Assembly (NCBI RefSeq): GCF_000235425.2
Contig: NZ_KI912266.1
Coordinates: forward strand, 6,788,553-6,852,552
Source of the DNA: Pseudofrankia saprophytica
GTDB taxonomy: Bacteria; Actinomycetota; Actinomycetes; Frankiales; Frankiaceae
Reading direction: 5' to 3'
Length of the DNA: 64,000 bases
Position 1 is the first letter of the stretch, and each line of letters opens with the position of its first letter. Shown in pieces: positions 16,687 to 26,727 of this stretch. Below the pieces are notes generated by a model. The model saw only the letters and a program-made list of their open reading frames with translations. It had not been told where the DNA came from and did not search any database. The position numbers were made by a program, and so were the translations under genes.

Positions 16687-17128
16687 GTCCGCCAGCCGGA
16701 GTGACCGGCGCCATACCCGTCGACAGGCGCCCGAATCGGGAGCGGATGCCTGCCGGGCCGCGAACCGGAAGGGGCGGGGTCACCGGTTGGTAACCACGTC
16801 GACTCCCAAGAGACCCACCAGGACGGGTCCTGGCAGCTAGGCTCGGGGACGCCCACGGAGGTACTTGTCACAAAGGCTGGCACCGACGGGGCACCTGACC
16901 TGGCGGTACAGGACGGGCTCGCGTGGTCCGCTCCGCGCTGGTGACGAGGAGGCCGACGATGTCGGTGCCCGGTTCGCGCTTTACCGGAGGCCACACGACC
17001 AGGCCCGGTCCGGCGCGCCCCGGCGGGTCCAACCGCCCGGTGTCGGCCGCACGGCCCGACCCGGCTCCGCCGCGCCCGGCGCCCGGCTCCGGGCCGGGCC
17101 GTCCGCTCGCGCACCGGCGAAGCCGGCC
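16687..17128. other. Divergent region between nadD and pgm
   Basis: It presumably carries the promoters of nadD and pgm. CCAGGACGGGTCCTGG near 16818-16833 is an inverted repeat. A TTG-led in-frame extension of pgm starts at 16865 behind GGAGG, but its 88 residues are low-complexity and lack family homology. Confidence 0.4.
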
Positions 17129-18805
17129 GTGGCGGTGAGCCCCGGCGTCAGCCCGTTCGCGGGCAAGCCGGCGGACCCGGCGGAGCTCGTCGACCTCGAC
17201 GCGCTGCTGGCCGCCTACCAGGACGTCCACCCGGACGCGGCCGACCCCGCCCAGCGGGTGTCCTTCGGCACGTCGGGGCACCGCGGCACGTCGACGAACG
17301 GCTCGTTCAACGCCGACCACATCCTGGCGACCACCCAGGCGATCTGTGAGTACCGGGCGGCGGCCCGCATCGACGGGCCGCTGTTCATCGGGGTGGACAC
17401 GCACGCCCTGTCCGCCCCGGCGCTGGCGAGCGCGCTGGAGGTGCTCGCGGCCCACGACGTCGACATCCGGATCGCCCCGGACGGCGAGGCCACGCCGACG
17501 CCGGTGATCTCGCACGCGATCCTCACCCACAACCGTTCCGCCCGGCCGGGCGCGGCCGACGGCATCGTCGTCACCCCGTCGCACAACCCGCCGACGGACG
17601 GCGGCTTCAAGTACAACCCACCGCACGGCGGGCCGGCGGACACCGAGGTCACCACCGCGATCCAGAACCGGGCGAACGAGCTGCTGGCCGCGGGCCTGGC
17701 CGGGGTGAGCCGGCTGCCGTACGAGAAGGCGCGGGCCGCGGCGACCGTGCACGACTACGTCACCGCCTACGTCGACGACCTGGTCGGCGTCGTCGACCTG
17801 GACGCGATCCGGGGTGCCGGGGTGCGCGTCGGCGTCGACCCGCTGGGCGGGGCGAGCCTGGTCTACTGGCAGGCGATCGCGGAGCGTTACCAGCTGGACC
17901 TGACCGTCGTGAACGACACGATCGACCCGACGTTCGGCTTCATGACCCGTGACTGGGACGGCAAGATCCGGATGGATCCGTCGTCCCCGTACGCGATGGC
18001 CTCGCTGCTGCGCCTGACGGGGGCGACCCCGGCGGACGACCGGTTGGGGTTCGACATCGCCGTCGCCAACGACGCGGACGCCGACAGGCACGGCATCGTC
18101 ACGCCCGGCGCGGGCCTGCTCAACCCGAACCACTACCTCGCGGTCGCGATCTCCTACCTGTTCGCGCACCGCACCGACTGGGCTCCGGCGGCGGCGGTCG
18201 GCAAGACGCTGGTCAGCTCGAGCCTGATCGACCGGGTGGCGGCGGGGCTTGGCCGCGACCTCGTCGAGGTGCCGGTCGGGTTCAAGTGGTTCGTGCCGGG
18301 GCTGACGGACGGAAGCCTGGGCTTCGGCGGTGAGGAGAGCGCCGGGGCGTCGTTCCTGCGGTCCGACGGCTCCGTCTGGACGACCGACAAGGACGGCCTC
18401 ATCCTCTGTTTGCTGGCCGCCGAGATCACCGCGGTCACCGGCCGTGACCCGGGCGCGCTCTACGAGGAGCTGACCGCGAGGTACGGCGCCCCCGCCTACC
18501 GCCGGGTCGACGCGCCCGCCACGGTGGCACAGAAGGACGTCCTGAAGAAGCTCACCCCCCGGGCGCTCGGCGCGGCGACGCTCGGCGGCCAGCCGGTCGT
18601 CGCGACGCTCACGCACGCGCCGGGCAACGAGGCCTCGATCGGCGGCATCAAGGTCGTCGCCGACGACGCCTGGTTCGCCGCCCGTCCGTCCGGCACGGAG
18701 GACGTTTACAAGATCTACGCCGAGAGCTTCCGCGGCCCCGCCCACCTGGACTCGGTGCTCGCCGAGGCCCAGGCCATGGTCGACGCCGCCCTCGCCCGCG
18801 GCTGA
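17129..18805 (+). CDS. pgm: Phosphoglucomutase, alpha-D-glucose phosphate-specific
   Basis: Interconverts glucose-1-phosphate and glucose-6-phosphate. From a GTG at 17129 the protein has 558 residues, close to the 546 of the E. coli enzyme, and aligns from [20 protein letters not shown] onward. Key sites: [13 protein letters not shown], the phosphoserine loop [17 protein letters not shown], the metal loop [12 protein letters not shown], the sugar-binding [13 protein letters not shown] and phosphate-binding [15 protein letters not shown] possible longer start (TTG at 16865) is noted but not preferred. No SD is evident at 17129, so a few codons of uncertainty remain. Confidence 0.92.
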   Translation: MAVSPGVSPFAGKPADPAELVDLDALLAAYQDVHPDAADPAQRVSFGTSGHRGTSTNGSFNADHILATTQAICEYRAAARIDGPLFIGVDTHALSAPALASALEVLAAHDVDIRIAPDGEATPTPVISHAILTHNRSARPGAADGIVVTPSHNPPTDGGFKYNPPHGGPADTEVTTAIQNRANELLAAGLAGVSRLPYEKARAAATVHDYVTAYVDDLVGVVDLDAIRGAGVRVGVDPLGGASLVYWQAIAERYQLDLTVVNDTIDPTFGFMTRDWDGKIRMDPSSPYAMASLLRLTGATPADDRLGFDIAVANDADADRHGIVTPGAGLLNPNHYLAVAISYLFAHRTDWAPAAAVGKTLVSSSLIDRVAAGLGRDLVEVPVGFKWFVPGLTDGSLGFGGEESAGASFLRSDGSVWTTDKDGLILCLLAAEITAVTGRDPGALYEELTARYGAPAYRRVDAPATVAQKDVLKKLTPRALGAATLGGQPVVATLTHAPGNEASIGGIKVVADDAWFAARPSGTEDVYKIYAESFRGPAHLDSVLAEAQAMVDAALARG

Positions 18806-19035
18806 CGCCACCCCCGCCGACGGGCGGCCGTCGCGCGCCACCGGTTGGTCACCACCCACGTGTCATCCGCTCCAACCACCCGGTCGAGATCTGATCCGGT
18901 GCCGCCCACGGCCATGCGGCCGCGCCCATCGCCGAGGCGGGAAGGCCACCCGCACAGCCCCGAAGCCCGGGCCTCGGTCCGGGACACCCGCGGACCGAGG
19001 CCGGGCAGGCCGCGTCGTCTCAGGCGGCGGCTCTC

Positions 19036-20499
19036 TCAGCCGCTGGAGCCGGCCGCCGTGTCGGCGGGGGCGGCGGGGGCGGCGGCAGTCGGGGAGCCAC
19101 CGCCCGATCCAGCAGTTCCGCCGGTTCCGCTCGATCCGTCCGTTCCGTCGGCGCTCCCCGGACCGCTGGTACCTCCGCCCGTGGAGCGGGCACGGGGGGC
19201 GTCGCCGCGGCGGCGCAGGGCGCGGGGCAGGCGGTAGAGGAGGTAGAGGACGGCCACGACGAGAACGATCAACGCGATCACGCCGAAGGCCGAGATGATC
19301 TTCTCCAGACCGGAGACGAAGTCGTGCCAGGCCGTGCGCAGCGCATGGACGAAGCCGTTCTCGTCCTTCGGCTCGTCCCTCGGGGCGCCCGTCTCCGCGA
19401 GGTCGATCGTCAGAGTGGCCAGGTCGCTCTGGTCCGCCAGCACCTTGCGCTGGCCCTCGAGCTGCTCGATCTGGATCTGCACCCCGTCGATCTGCTGCTG
19501 CACCTGGAGGATCTCGCCGACGGTCGTCGCCTTGCCGAGCAGCGTCAGGTAGGTGGCCCGCGACGTCCCGAGCGCGCCCAGACGGGCCTCGAGGTCGACA
19601 TAGTCGGCGGTGACGTCCTTGGAGCTCATGGTCGAGGTGAGGACGGTGCCCGCGTCACCGACGGCGTTCTGCAGCTTGGTGAACGAGGCGGCCGGCACCC
19701 TGATGGTGATGGTCGCGCCCTGCCGGTCGTCGTCGCCCGTCGCGGCGGTGCCGCTGACCTGGCTGTCCGCGAGGTAGCCGCCGAACCCTTCGGCCGCGGC
19801 GCTGATCTTGCGGATCGTCGGCTCGACGGCGCCGGCGGGGACCTCGACGCTCATCGACCCGGTCCACACGATCCGTGGCTGAGCCCCTGCCGGGCGGGCG
19901 GCGCCGGAGCCGCCCGCGGGTACGGGGCCCGGCTCCACAGGCCCCGTGAGGGATGGTGCTGAGGCGGCGGGCGCGGCACGCTCCGCGCTACCCGCGCCGG
20001 CGGCGCTGCCGACGCCGGCGGCGCTGTCACTGCCGGCGAACCCGCTTCCGGCGGCGGTGTCGGGCTTGACGGCGGCCGGAGCCGGCAGGCTGTAGCTCGA
20101 CGTGCGGCCGCCGTCGCCCGCGGTGCCCAACGCGACAACGATCAGGACGACGATGACCAGAACCACCGCGCCGACGAGGGCGCCGCGCCGGCTCACCCGC
20201 AGCTGGCGCCCTCCGCCGAGCGGTATCCGCGTTCCCCCGGCGTCGTCCTGACGCCTGGCGGCGTGCGTGGCGCGCGCCGCGAGCCAGCCCGCCCGCAGCG
20301 CCCCGTCACCGGCCCGTGGGGCCTGTGGAGCCGACACACCGCCCGGCGTGGCTGCCCGGGCCGCACGGGGAGCCGAGGTCTCGGCGGGGCCCTGCGCGGG
20401 TGCCTCCCTCGTCAGCGTCGCCGTGGCTCCCCCCGCGCCGCCCGCCCCCACATCGGACCCCGGCTCCACCCGGGTGCCCAGCCCCTCGTCCGCCGCCAT
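19036..20499 (-). CDS. DUF4349 membrane-anchored protein
   Basis: A 487-residue protein from the ATG at 20499 (GGAGGG five bases upstream). It has a cytoplasmic N-terminal region of about 125 residues, a single hydrophobic segment (GALVGAVVLVIVVLIVVAL), an Ala/Gly/Ser/Pro linker, the DUF4349 domain (PRIVWTGSMSVEVPAGAVEP to SDLATLTIDLAET) with a coiled-coil stretch (EILQVQQQIDGVQIQIEQLE), a second membrane segment (IALIVLVVAVLYLLYRL) and a Gly/Ser-rich tail. The domain is therefore outside the membrane. Function unknown. A partly degenerate paralogue lies at 22449-23541, with a DUF885 gene between them. Confidence 0.88.
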   Translation of the reverse strand: MAADEGLGTRVEPGSDVGAGGAGGATATLTREAPAQGPAETSAPRAARAATPGGVSAPQAPRAGDGALRAGWLAARATHAARRQDDAGGTRIPLGGGRQLRVSRRGALVGAVVLVIVVLIVVALGTAGDGGRTSSYSLPAPAAVKPDTAAGSGFAGSDSAAGVGSAAGAGSAERAAPAASAPSLTGPVEPGPVPAGGSGAARPAGAQPRIVWTGSMSVEVPAGAVEPTIRKISAAAEGFGGYLADSQVSGTAATGDDDRQGATITIRVPAASFTKLQNAVGDAGTVLTSTMSSKDVTADYVDLEARLGALGTSRATYLTLLGKATTVGEILQVQQQIDGVQIQIEQLEGQRKVLADQSDLATLTIDLAETGAPRDEPKDENGFVHALRTAWHDFVSGLEKIISAFGVIALIVLVVAVLYLLYRLPRALRRRGDAPRARSTGGGTSGPGSADGTDGSSGTGGTAGSGGGSPTAAAPAAPADTAAGSSG

Positions 20500-20629
20500 C
20501 GCTGCCCTCCGATCCGTGCCTCGCGGCACCTCGCAGGCGTTGGACGCGCCCCGCCCCCGATCGGTTTCACCTATCCAGCGCATTCCGGCGCTGTCGGGTG
20601 GCGGACAGCGTCCGGACCGGACCAACGGG

Positions 20630-22336
20630 TCAGGTGGACGTCAGCAGGGCGCGAAGGTGCCGGGGCGGGGGCGAGCCGTGGGCGAGGAGCTCGTCATGGA
20701 AGGCGCGCAGGGCCGAGGGGGCGGGGCGAAGGGCCTGGCGGAGCTCGGTGATCTCCTTCCAGCCAACGAAGTAGGTGGACAGCTGCCCCGAGGTCAGCAG
20801 GGCGCGGCGCCACTTGCCGTATGCCTCGCCCTCCTCCTGCAGGCCGCGGTTCATCATCAGCGCCATCGCCTCGGCCCTGGTCAGGCCCGCGCAGTGCACA
20901 CCGTGGTCGAGCAGGGCGTTGATGGTCATCCGCAGCTGCATCTTGAGCTGCATCAGCCGCACCGCCGGACCACCGAAGCCCGCCTCGGCCATGACCTGTT
21001 CCGCGTATACCGCCCAGCCTTCGATGAAGGATCCTGACTGCGCGGCGGCGCGCACCCTGGTCGGTCCCTGGAAACGGCGGTCGACGGCGATCTGCAGGTG
21101 ATGGCCTGGGATGGCCTCGTGGACGGTGAGGTTACGCAGGGCGGCGCGGTTGTACTCCCGGTAGAACGAACGCTTCCGCTCGTCCGACCAGCGCTCGGGC
21201 GTCGGCGCGATCGCATAGAACGCCGGCAGCGGCGCCGTTTCCAGCGGACCGGGCGTGTCGAGGTAGGCCACCGAGACGCCGCGGGCGAACTCCGGCATGA
21301 CGACGATGTCGAGCGGGTCGTCGACAGGGCTGACCAGGTCGACGTCGGCGAGAAAGGTGGTGATGTCGGCGAGCGCGGCGCGGATGTCCGCGACGACCGT
21401 CGCGTCGTCGGGCGCGTCGGCGGCGACCAGGTCCAACGCCCGCCGGACCACGTCCGCGCCCGGCCGCTCCCCGAGGTATCTGGCGGCGGCCTCGGTAATC
21501 TCCTCGGTCACCCGGTCGAGATGCTCGCGCGCCGCGGCGACCACCTGCGCGGACGTCAGATCACTCGACAGGCTGTGCGCCAGCGTCCGCTCCCACAGCG
21601 CCTGGCCGAGCCGAGGACCGCGCTCCCCCAGGCTGGTCACCTCGTCGAGGGCGGCGTCGTCCTCGGCGGGCGCCCCGGCCTGGTCGGCGGCCCCGGCCTG
21701 GTCGGGCAGCTTCGCGCGCAGCAAGTCACCGAACTCGCCGACGGCCCGCAGCGCCGCTGCCCGCGGCGGCTCGACCACCTGCCGCAGCGAAGGCTCCTCG
21801 GCGAGCGCGGCCGCGACGTCGTCGCGGATGAGGCCCGCGAGCCCCGCGGCCCGGTCCACGGCCGTCTCGAGGTGGACCCGCGGCATCGGGCCGAGGACGC
21901 GGCGGGCGGTGGCCAGCGCGTCGGGCAGCGCGGCAAGGCGGCCGGCGAGCAGGCGCAGCCGGTCTCCGGCCGGCGCGAACGGCCGCGCCAGCAGGCCGTG
22001 CAGCGCATGGCCCGGCAGGTGGACGAGCGGGTTCCATTCGTGGGCGCGCAGCTCGGCGGCGTCGAACTCCGCCGCGGTGAGCAACTCCCCCAGCATGGCG
22101 GCGTCCACCGCTGCCTCGGGCTCGAGCGCGGCGATGTCGACCCGCCCCAGCGCCGCCCGGTGCTCCCGCACCGCGGCGAGGTACCCGCGCTGCGCCTCGG
22201 GTCCGAGGTCGTCGAGCCGGTCGTCGAACCGGTGGTCGCCCAGCGCGCTCGCCCACGTCGGCCGCCGCGTCAGCAGATCTTCCAGCACTCCGTCGGCGAC
22301 CACCGTGAACTCCGCCGCCGCCCCCGGACGCGTCAT
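20630..22336 (-). CDS. DUF885 family metallopeptidase-like protein
   Basis: A 568-residue soluble protein. The zinc-binding-like helix VHEAIPGHHLQIAV at about residues 404-417 has the HExxxGHH pattern typical of DUF885 proteins, and the downstream GSFIEGWAVYAEQVMAE supplies the probable third ligand glutamate. The N-terminal half is helical with many charged residues. The family is widely annotated as putative peptidase, but substrates are mostly unknown. It ends 131 bases from the start of the DUF4349 gene at 20499 and lies after the degenerate DUF4349 gene, all on the minus strand, so the three may be one transcript. Confidence 0.85.
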   Translation of the reverse strand: MTRPGAAAEFTVVADGVLEDLLTRRPTWASALGDHRFDDRLDDLGPEAQRGYLAAVREHRAALGRVDIAALEPEAAVDAAMLGELLTAAEFDAAELRAHEWNPLVHLPGHALHGLLARPFAPAGDRLRLLAGRLAALPDALATARRVLGPMPRVHLETAVDRAAGLAGLIRDDVAAALAEEPSLRQVVEPPRAAALRAVGEFGDLLRAKLPDQAGAADQAGAPAEDDAALDEVTSLGERGPRLGQALWERTLAHSLSSDLTSAQVVAAAREHLDRVTEEITEAAARYLGERPGADVVRRALDLVAADAPDDATVVADIRAALADITTFLADVDLVSPVDDPLDIVVMPEFARGVSVAYLDTPGPLETAPLPAFYAIAPTPERWSDERKRSFYREYNRAALRNLTVHEAIPGHHLQIAVDRRFQGPTRVRAAAQSGSFIEGWAVYAEQVMAEAGFGGPAVRLMQLKMQLRMTINALLDHGVHCAGLTRAEAMALMMNRGLQEEGEAYGKWRRALLTSGQLSTYFVGWKEITELRQALRPAPSALRAFHDELLAHGSPPPRHLRALLTST

Positions 22337-22448
22337 GCCCCGAACCTAGCCGGTCGGTCGCACCAGGCCCCATCGGTTTGTATGGCTTGCGCGGGCGGTG
22401 CCTCGTCACCGCACAGCAGGCGCCGCCCGCGGGCGATCGGACCCCAGG

Positions 22449-23541
22449 TCAGGCGCCGGGCTCTTCGGCGTCCGCTTTCACGGTTCCGGGCTTCGCGGTG
22501 TCGGGCTTGTCGGTCTCGGGCTTGTCGGCCAGGCCAGCGGCAGGCTCGCTCGCCCCGACCGGTGCGCTCGCCCCGGTGGGGGTGCTCCCGCCGGCCGCCG
22601 TTGTCCCGGCCGCCGTTGTCCGGGCCGGGGCTGTCCCGGCCGGAGTGCCGACGCGCGTCGGGACGGGGCCCGGGTACCGGGGTAGCGGGGCCCAGGTGCC
22701 GGCGCCCGCATCGGGCCAGCCGGGACGGCGAGCGGCGGCGCGGCGGCGGATCGCCTGGTAGCCACGAACGAGCGGGTAGCTGGCGCCGGCGATCAGGAGC
22801 AACACGACGATCACGCCGAGCGCGGAGACGATCCCCTGGAGGCAGTAGACAAAGCTGCGCCAGGCGGTGCCGAAGGCGCGCACGAAGCCGTTCTTGGATG
22901 TCGAGTTCGCGCCCTGCTCGACGACCTCGATGGTCAGCGTCGCCAGATCACTCTGGTCGGTGAGCACCGTCAGCTGTCCCTGGATCTGCTCGATCTGGGT
23001 CTGCACGGTGGTGATCTGCTGCTGCACCGTGAGAATGTCGCCGATCGTCGTCGCCTTATCGAACAGGCTCACGAAAGTGGCCCTGGTCGCGGTCAGCGCG
23101 GCAAGACGTGCCTGAAGGTCGACGTAGTCGCCGGTGACGTCCTTTGACGACGTGGTGGCCGAGCTGACGGTGCCCACGCCGCGGACGGCGGCGCGCAACC
23201 TGTCGAACGAGCCGCCCGGAACCCGGACGGTGAGTGTCGCGCGCTGGTGGGCATCGTCGGTCGTCGACGAGATGCCACTGACCCGGCTCTCGCCGACATA
23301 GCCGCCGAGTTCCTGAGCGGCGGCGGAGATCTTGCTGATCGTGCTCTCGACGGAGCCGGCCGGGACCTCGACACTCATTGCCCCGTTCCAGACGATCCTC
23401 GGCTGGACCCCGGCGGGTGACGCGCCGCCCGGACCGCCCCCGCCGCCCCCGCCGCCCCCGCCGTGAGATGGCCACGTCCACGCTCTCGGATCCGCTACCT
23501 GGCGGTTCTTCCCGGATCTCCTCCGCCTCGCCAATGGCCAT
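22449..23541 (-). pseudogene. Second DUF4349 gene, N-terminal part lost and frame broken
   Basis: The DUF4349 domain (PRIVWNGAMSVEVPAGSVES to SDLATLTIEVVEQ), coiled coil and C-terminal membrane segment (GVIVVLLLIAGASYPLV) are intact in one frame. The best start, an ATG at 23541 behind GAGGGGAG, reads MAIGEAEEIREEPPGSGS in a different frame. The switch falls in a tandem GCCGCCCCC repeat at about 23432-23463. Compared with the paralogue at 19036-20499, the first membrane segment and about 120 residues are missing. It is therefore probably a decayed copy, unless a sequencing error or slippage in the C-runs restores the frame. Confidence 0.55.
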
Positions 23542-23652
23542 GCCCCGCTCCCCTCGATCCACCGCCCCGCGGCGTCGCGTCGTCAGCCGTTTCGACGCCG
23601 CCTGGCGGCAGTTGGTTCACGGGGAGTCGCCGGAATCCACGAGCGGGGCGGA

Positions 23653-25074
23653 TCAGGTAGGTAGCAGGCGTCCGATGAAGGCTTCGAGTTGTTCGACGTT
23701 TCGGCACTCGACCATCTCGTCGACGATGTCGGCGTAGGCCGTCGTGGCGGAGTCGCCGGAACCCCAGTAGGAGCGGGGCTCGGGGTTGAGCCAGTAGGCG
23801 TGCCGGGCCTGCTGGCAGAGGCGCCTGAACGGGACGGCCGCGGTCGCGCGGTAGTTGTTGCGGGCGTCGCCGAGGATCAGGAGCGAGGATTTCGGGCCGA
23901 CGGCGTCGGGATACTTCTCGGCGAAGACCTCGAAGGCGTGTCCGTAGTCGCTGTGGCCGTCGAACCAGACCAGGTCCGCCTCCTTGGCGATCTTGGCCAT
24001 CATGTCGCCGAGGTCGACGCCGCGCAGGAAACGGGTGATCTCGTCGGTGGTGTCGATGAAGCCGAACGCGCGCACCTTGGAGAACTGCTCGCGCAGCGCG
24101 TGGGTGAGCATCAGGGTGAAGTGCGCGAACGACGCGACCGAGCCGGAGACGTCGCAGAGCACGACCAACTCGGGCTTGTGCGGCTTGTGCGGGCGGTGCT
24201 TCGTCTCCAGCGGGACGCCGCCGGTTGCCAGCGAGGCGCGCACGGTGCGGCGGAAGTCGAGCCGGCCACTGCGGCCGAGGCGGCGCTTGGCGGTCAGTCG
24301 GGTCGCGAGCCGGCGCGCCAGTGGGTAGACCTGCCGGCGCAGCTCGACGAGGTCCTGGTGAGAGGCCCGCAGGAACTCGACCTGGTCGGTGAGCGGCTTG
24401 ACGGCGGTCCGCTCGGTTGCCTCCAGGCCGCGTTCCTCGGCCATCCGGCGGCGGATCTCGCTCTGGACCATCTCCTCGAAGGAGCGGATCCGGTCGGTGA
24501 TGGTCTGCCGGGCGATCCGCTCGGCGAGGCCGCCCTTGTCCTGGGGGCCGAGCATCGCGGCGAGCAACGCCGCGATCAGCGTGTCCGGCGACATCGCGCG
24601 CAGCACCCGGAAGACGAACCACGACTTGCCGTTCTGCCCGCCGGCAGGCGCCGAGCCGAAATTGGAGACCGCCTGGCGGGCGAGCTCACGCAGCGCGTCG
24701 TCGTCGCCGTCCAGCAGCGCCTGCTGGAGCCGGTCGCGCATCGCCTTGCGCAGCGCGTCCAGCTCCTCGGGGGTGAGGTCGCGTGACTCGTCGCTCGGCT
24801 CGCCCTCGCCCTCGCCAGGCATGCCGTCTGCCCCGCCGGCCACCCCGTCGCCGATCCGCGGCGGGAAGTACAGGTCGAACAGGGTGTCGAAGGCGTTGCG
24901 GTAGAGCGGGCGCTTGCACATCGTGGTGGCGAATGCCGCGCGGACGGCCTCCCGGTCCAGCCAGCCCACCGCGCCGACGGCGCGCGACGCGTCGACGGTC
25001 TCCGCGGTGCTCACCGGCACACCGGCGCGCCGCAGCGCCGCGGTGAAGTCGACGATGCGGTCTACCAGGTTCAT
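23653..25074 (-). CDS. vWA domain protein of the CoxE/MoxR-partner type
   Basis: A 473-residue protein. The N-terminal part (MNLVDRIVDFTAALRRAGVP, VSTAETVDASRA) and the C-terminal von Willebrand A domain, with MIDAS motif VVLCDVSGSVASF at about residues 303-315 and a metal-loop TTDEIT, match the CoxE-like family. Such proteins work with MoxR-type AAA ATPases as metal-insertion or protein-remodelling chaperones. The MoxR gene ends 36 bases upstream, so they form an operon. The client is unknown; no CO dehydrogenase genes are in the window. Confidence 0.88.
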   Translation of the reverse strand: MNLVDRIVDFTAALRRAGVPVSTAETVDASRAVGAVGWLDREAVRAAFATTMCKRPLYRNAFDTLFDLYFPPRIGDGVAGGADGMPGEGEGEPSDESRDLTPEELDALRKAMRDRLQQALLDGDDDALRELARQAVSNFGSAPAGGQNGKSWFVFRVLRAMSPDTLIAALLAAMLGPQDKGGLAERIARQTITDRIRSFEEMVQSEIRRRMAEERGLEATERTAVKPLTDQVEFLRASHQDLVELRRQVYPLARRLATRLTAKRRLGRSGRLDFRRTVRASLATGGVPLETKHRPHKPHKPELVVLCDVSGSVASFAHFTLMLTHALREQFSKVRAFGFIDTTDEITRFLRGVDLGDMMAKIAKEADLVWFDGHSDYGHAFEVFAEKYPDAVGPKSSLLILGDARNNYRATAAVPFRRLCQQARHAYWLNPEPRSYWGSGDSATTAYADIVDEMVECRNVEQLEAFIGRLLPT

Positions 25075-25110
25075 CGCGTGCCCCTCACTGCTCGCGGGAA
25101 CGCGGGCCGG

Positions 25111-26001
25111 TCAGTTGGCGCCGAGCTTGAGCTGGCTGATGGCGCGAGCTTGGTCGCTCGCGTGCTTGAGGACGACGCCGAGGGTGCTCTTGACCTCTTC
25201 CTCGTTGAGGGAGTCGAAGCCGAGGGCGAGCACCGTCTGGCCCCAGTCAATCGTCTCTGCGATCGACGGCGCCTTCTTCAGCTCCATCGCCCGCAGGGAG
25301 CGGACCGTCCGAACGAGCGCCTCGGCCATCTGCTCCGGCAGCTCCGGCACCCGGGCCAGCAGGATTTCCTTCTCCCGGGCCGCCGACGGGTAGTCGAGGT
25401 TGAGGTAGAGACAGCGGCGCTTGAGCGCCTCGGAGAGCTCGCGGGTCGCGTTCGAGGTCAGGATGACGAACGGCCGGCGCGTCGCCTGGATCGTGCCAAG
25501 CTCGGGGATCGTCACCTGGAAGTCGGAGAGCACCTCCAGCAGCAGGCCCTCGACCTCGACGTCGGCCTTGTCGGTCTCGTCGATCAGCAGCACGGTCGGC
25601 TCCTCGCGGCGAATCGCGGACAGCAGCGGCCGCGCCAGCAGGAACTCCTCGCTGAAGATGTCGTCGTGGGTCGAACGCCAGTCGGCGGCCGCGGAGCTGT
25701 CGCCGGAGGCGGCCTGGATGCGCAGCAGCTGCTTCTTGTAGTTCCACTCGTACAGCGCGCGCGCCTCGTCGAGCCCCTCGTAACACTGCAGGCGGATCAG
25801 CTCCGCGCCGACCGACGCCGCAAGCGCCTTGGCGAGCTCGGTCTTGCCGGTGCCCGCCGGTCCCTCGACCAGCAGTGGCTTGCGCAGCCGGTCGGCGAGG
25901 AAGACCGTGGTGGCGATCGCCTCGTCGGCGAGGTAGCCTGTCTCCCTCAGACGGCCGCGCACATCCGCGACGTCGGCGAAGGCGTGTTCCTGCAACGACA
26001 T
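25111..26001 (-). CDS. MoxR-type AAA ATPase
   Basis: A 296-residue AAA+ ATPase with Walker A GPAGTGKTELAKAL (about residues 46-59), Walker B VLLIDETDKAD, sensor 1 FVILTSNATRELSEAL and the arginine-finger region KRRCLYLNLDYP. GGGGAAAAG lies five bases upstream of the ATG. It precedes the vWA gene by 36 bases and presumably acts with it to remodel or activate a partner protein in the cytoplasm. No candidate client lies next to the pair. Confidence 0.93.
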   Translation of the reverse strand: MSLQEHAFADVADVRGRLRETGYLADEAIATTVFLADRLRKPLLVEGPAGTGKTELAKALAASVGAELIRLQCYEGLDEARALYEWNYKKQLLRIQAASGDSSAAADWRSTHDDIFSEEFLLARPLLSAIRREEPTVLLIDETDKADVEVEGLLLEVLSDFQVTIPELGTIQATRRPFVILTSNATRELSEALKRRCLYLNLDYPSAAREKEILLARVPELPEQMAEALVRTVRSLRAMELKKAPSIAETIDWGQTVLALGFDSLNEEEVKSTLGVVLKHASDQARAISQLKLGAN

Positions 26002-26166
26002 GGGACTTTTCCCCGCTCTACGTCCGCTTGATCCCCTCGGATCCGTTATCCGTCCGTCCTATATTGCCAGTGCGTACCGCCAGATACCTGGACTGCTACG
26101 AGTCCGGATGGTTGGGGTGCGGACGGTTATGTTTCGGACGGGTAACGATCGGCCAGCCAGAGTTCG

Positions 26167-26667
26167 TCAGGATGGCTCGTCCGTCGCGTGCAGCCGGCGG
26201 GCCAGCGCGATCGTGATCTCCTGCTCCGGCTCGAGGGCGACCACGGCGGCAAGGCCGTCGCACAGGGCCGTGACGCCGTCGGGGCCGAGGGTGGCCCGTA
26301 GCCGGTCGAGGTCGGCGGCCCGGGCCCGAAGGACCTGTGCGATGGCGTTCTCGGCGCGCGGTGTCAACGCGAGCAGGACCCGTCGCCGGTCGGCCACGTC
26401 GATCGACCGGTCGAGGTAGCCGGCCGCGGCGAGGGTGTCGACGGCACGGCTGACCGCCTGCTTGGTGACCGAGAAGAGGGTGGCCAACTCGCCGACAGAC
26501 GCCACGCCCCCTTCGACGAGTCGCAGAAGCTGCAGATCCGCCAGCCGCAGGTCGTCATGGCCGGCCGCGGCGAGTGCCACCTCGGTGCGGGCCCGCCAGA
26601 CCTGGTGGGCGGACGAGAGCCGCAGCCCGAGATCCGGCTCGCTGGATGGTTCTCCGTTGGATCCCAC
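26167..26667 (-). CDS. MarR-family transcriptional regulator
   Basis: A 166-residue protein with the MarR winged helix at residues about 35-110: LRLADLQLLRLVEGGVASVG, LATLFSVTKQAVSRAVDTLA (recognition helix) and the wing DVADRRRVLLALTPRAE. It is divergent from the secreted esterase gene at 26728, with about 60 bases between them. The spacer holds two exact GTTGACTAT repeats, a likely operator, so the regulator probably controls itself and the esterase (inference). Confidence 0.88.
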   Translation of the reverse strand: MGSNGEPSSEPDLGLRLSSAHQVWRARTEVALAAAGHDDLRLADLQLLRLVEGGVASVGELATLFSVTKQAVSRAVDTLAAAGYLDRSIDVADRRRVLLALTPRAENAIAQVLRARAADLDRLRATLGPDGVTALCDGLAAVVALEPEQEITIALARRLHATDEPS

Positions 26668-26692
26668 CGCCCCAGCCTAATAGACACCCGCC

Positions 26693-26718
26693 GTTGACTA
26701 TCAATCTTGGTTGACTAT
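26693..26718. promoter_or_regulatory. Candidate MarR operator: GTTGACTAT direct repeat
   Basis: GTTGACTAT occurs at 26693-26701 and 26710-26718, 17 bases apart, between marR-type and esterase genes. The first copy continues to TTGACTATCAA, a small dyad. TTGACT also resembles a -35 element, so binding would overlap a promoter. Confidence 0.5.
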
Positions 26719-26727
26719 TCTGTCGAA

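Noticed and set aside
16865-17128. 88-residue N-terminal extension of phosphoglucomutase from a TTG with a nearby GGAGG
   Set aside because: Residues are low-complexity and have no counterpart in the family; the homologous part begins near 17129.
16778-18860. Similar words CACCGGTTGGT-ACCAC on both sides of pgm
   Set aside because: Too short and imperfect, with no other sign of a mobile unit.
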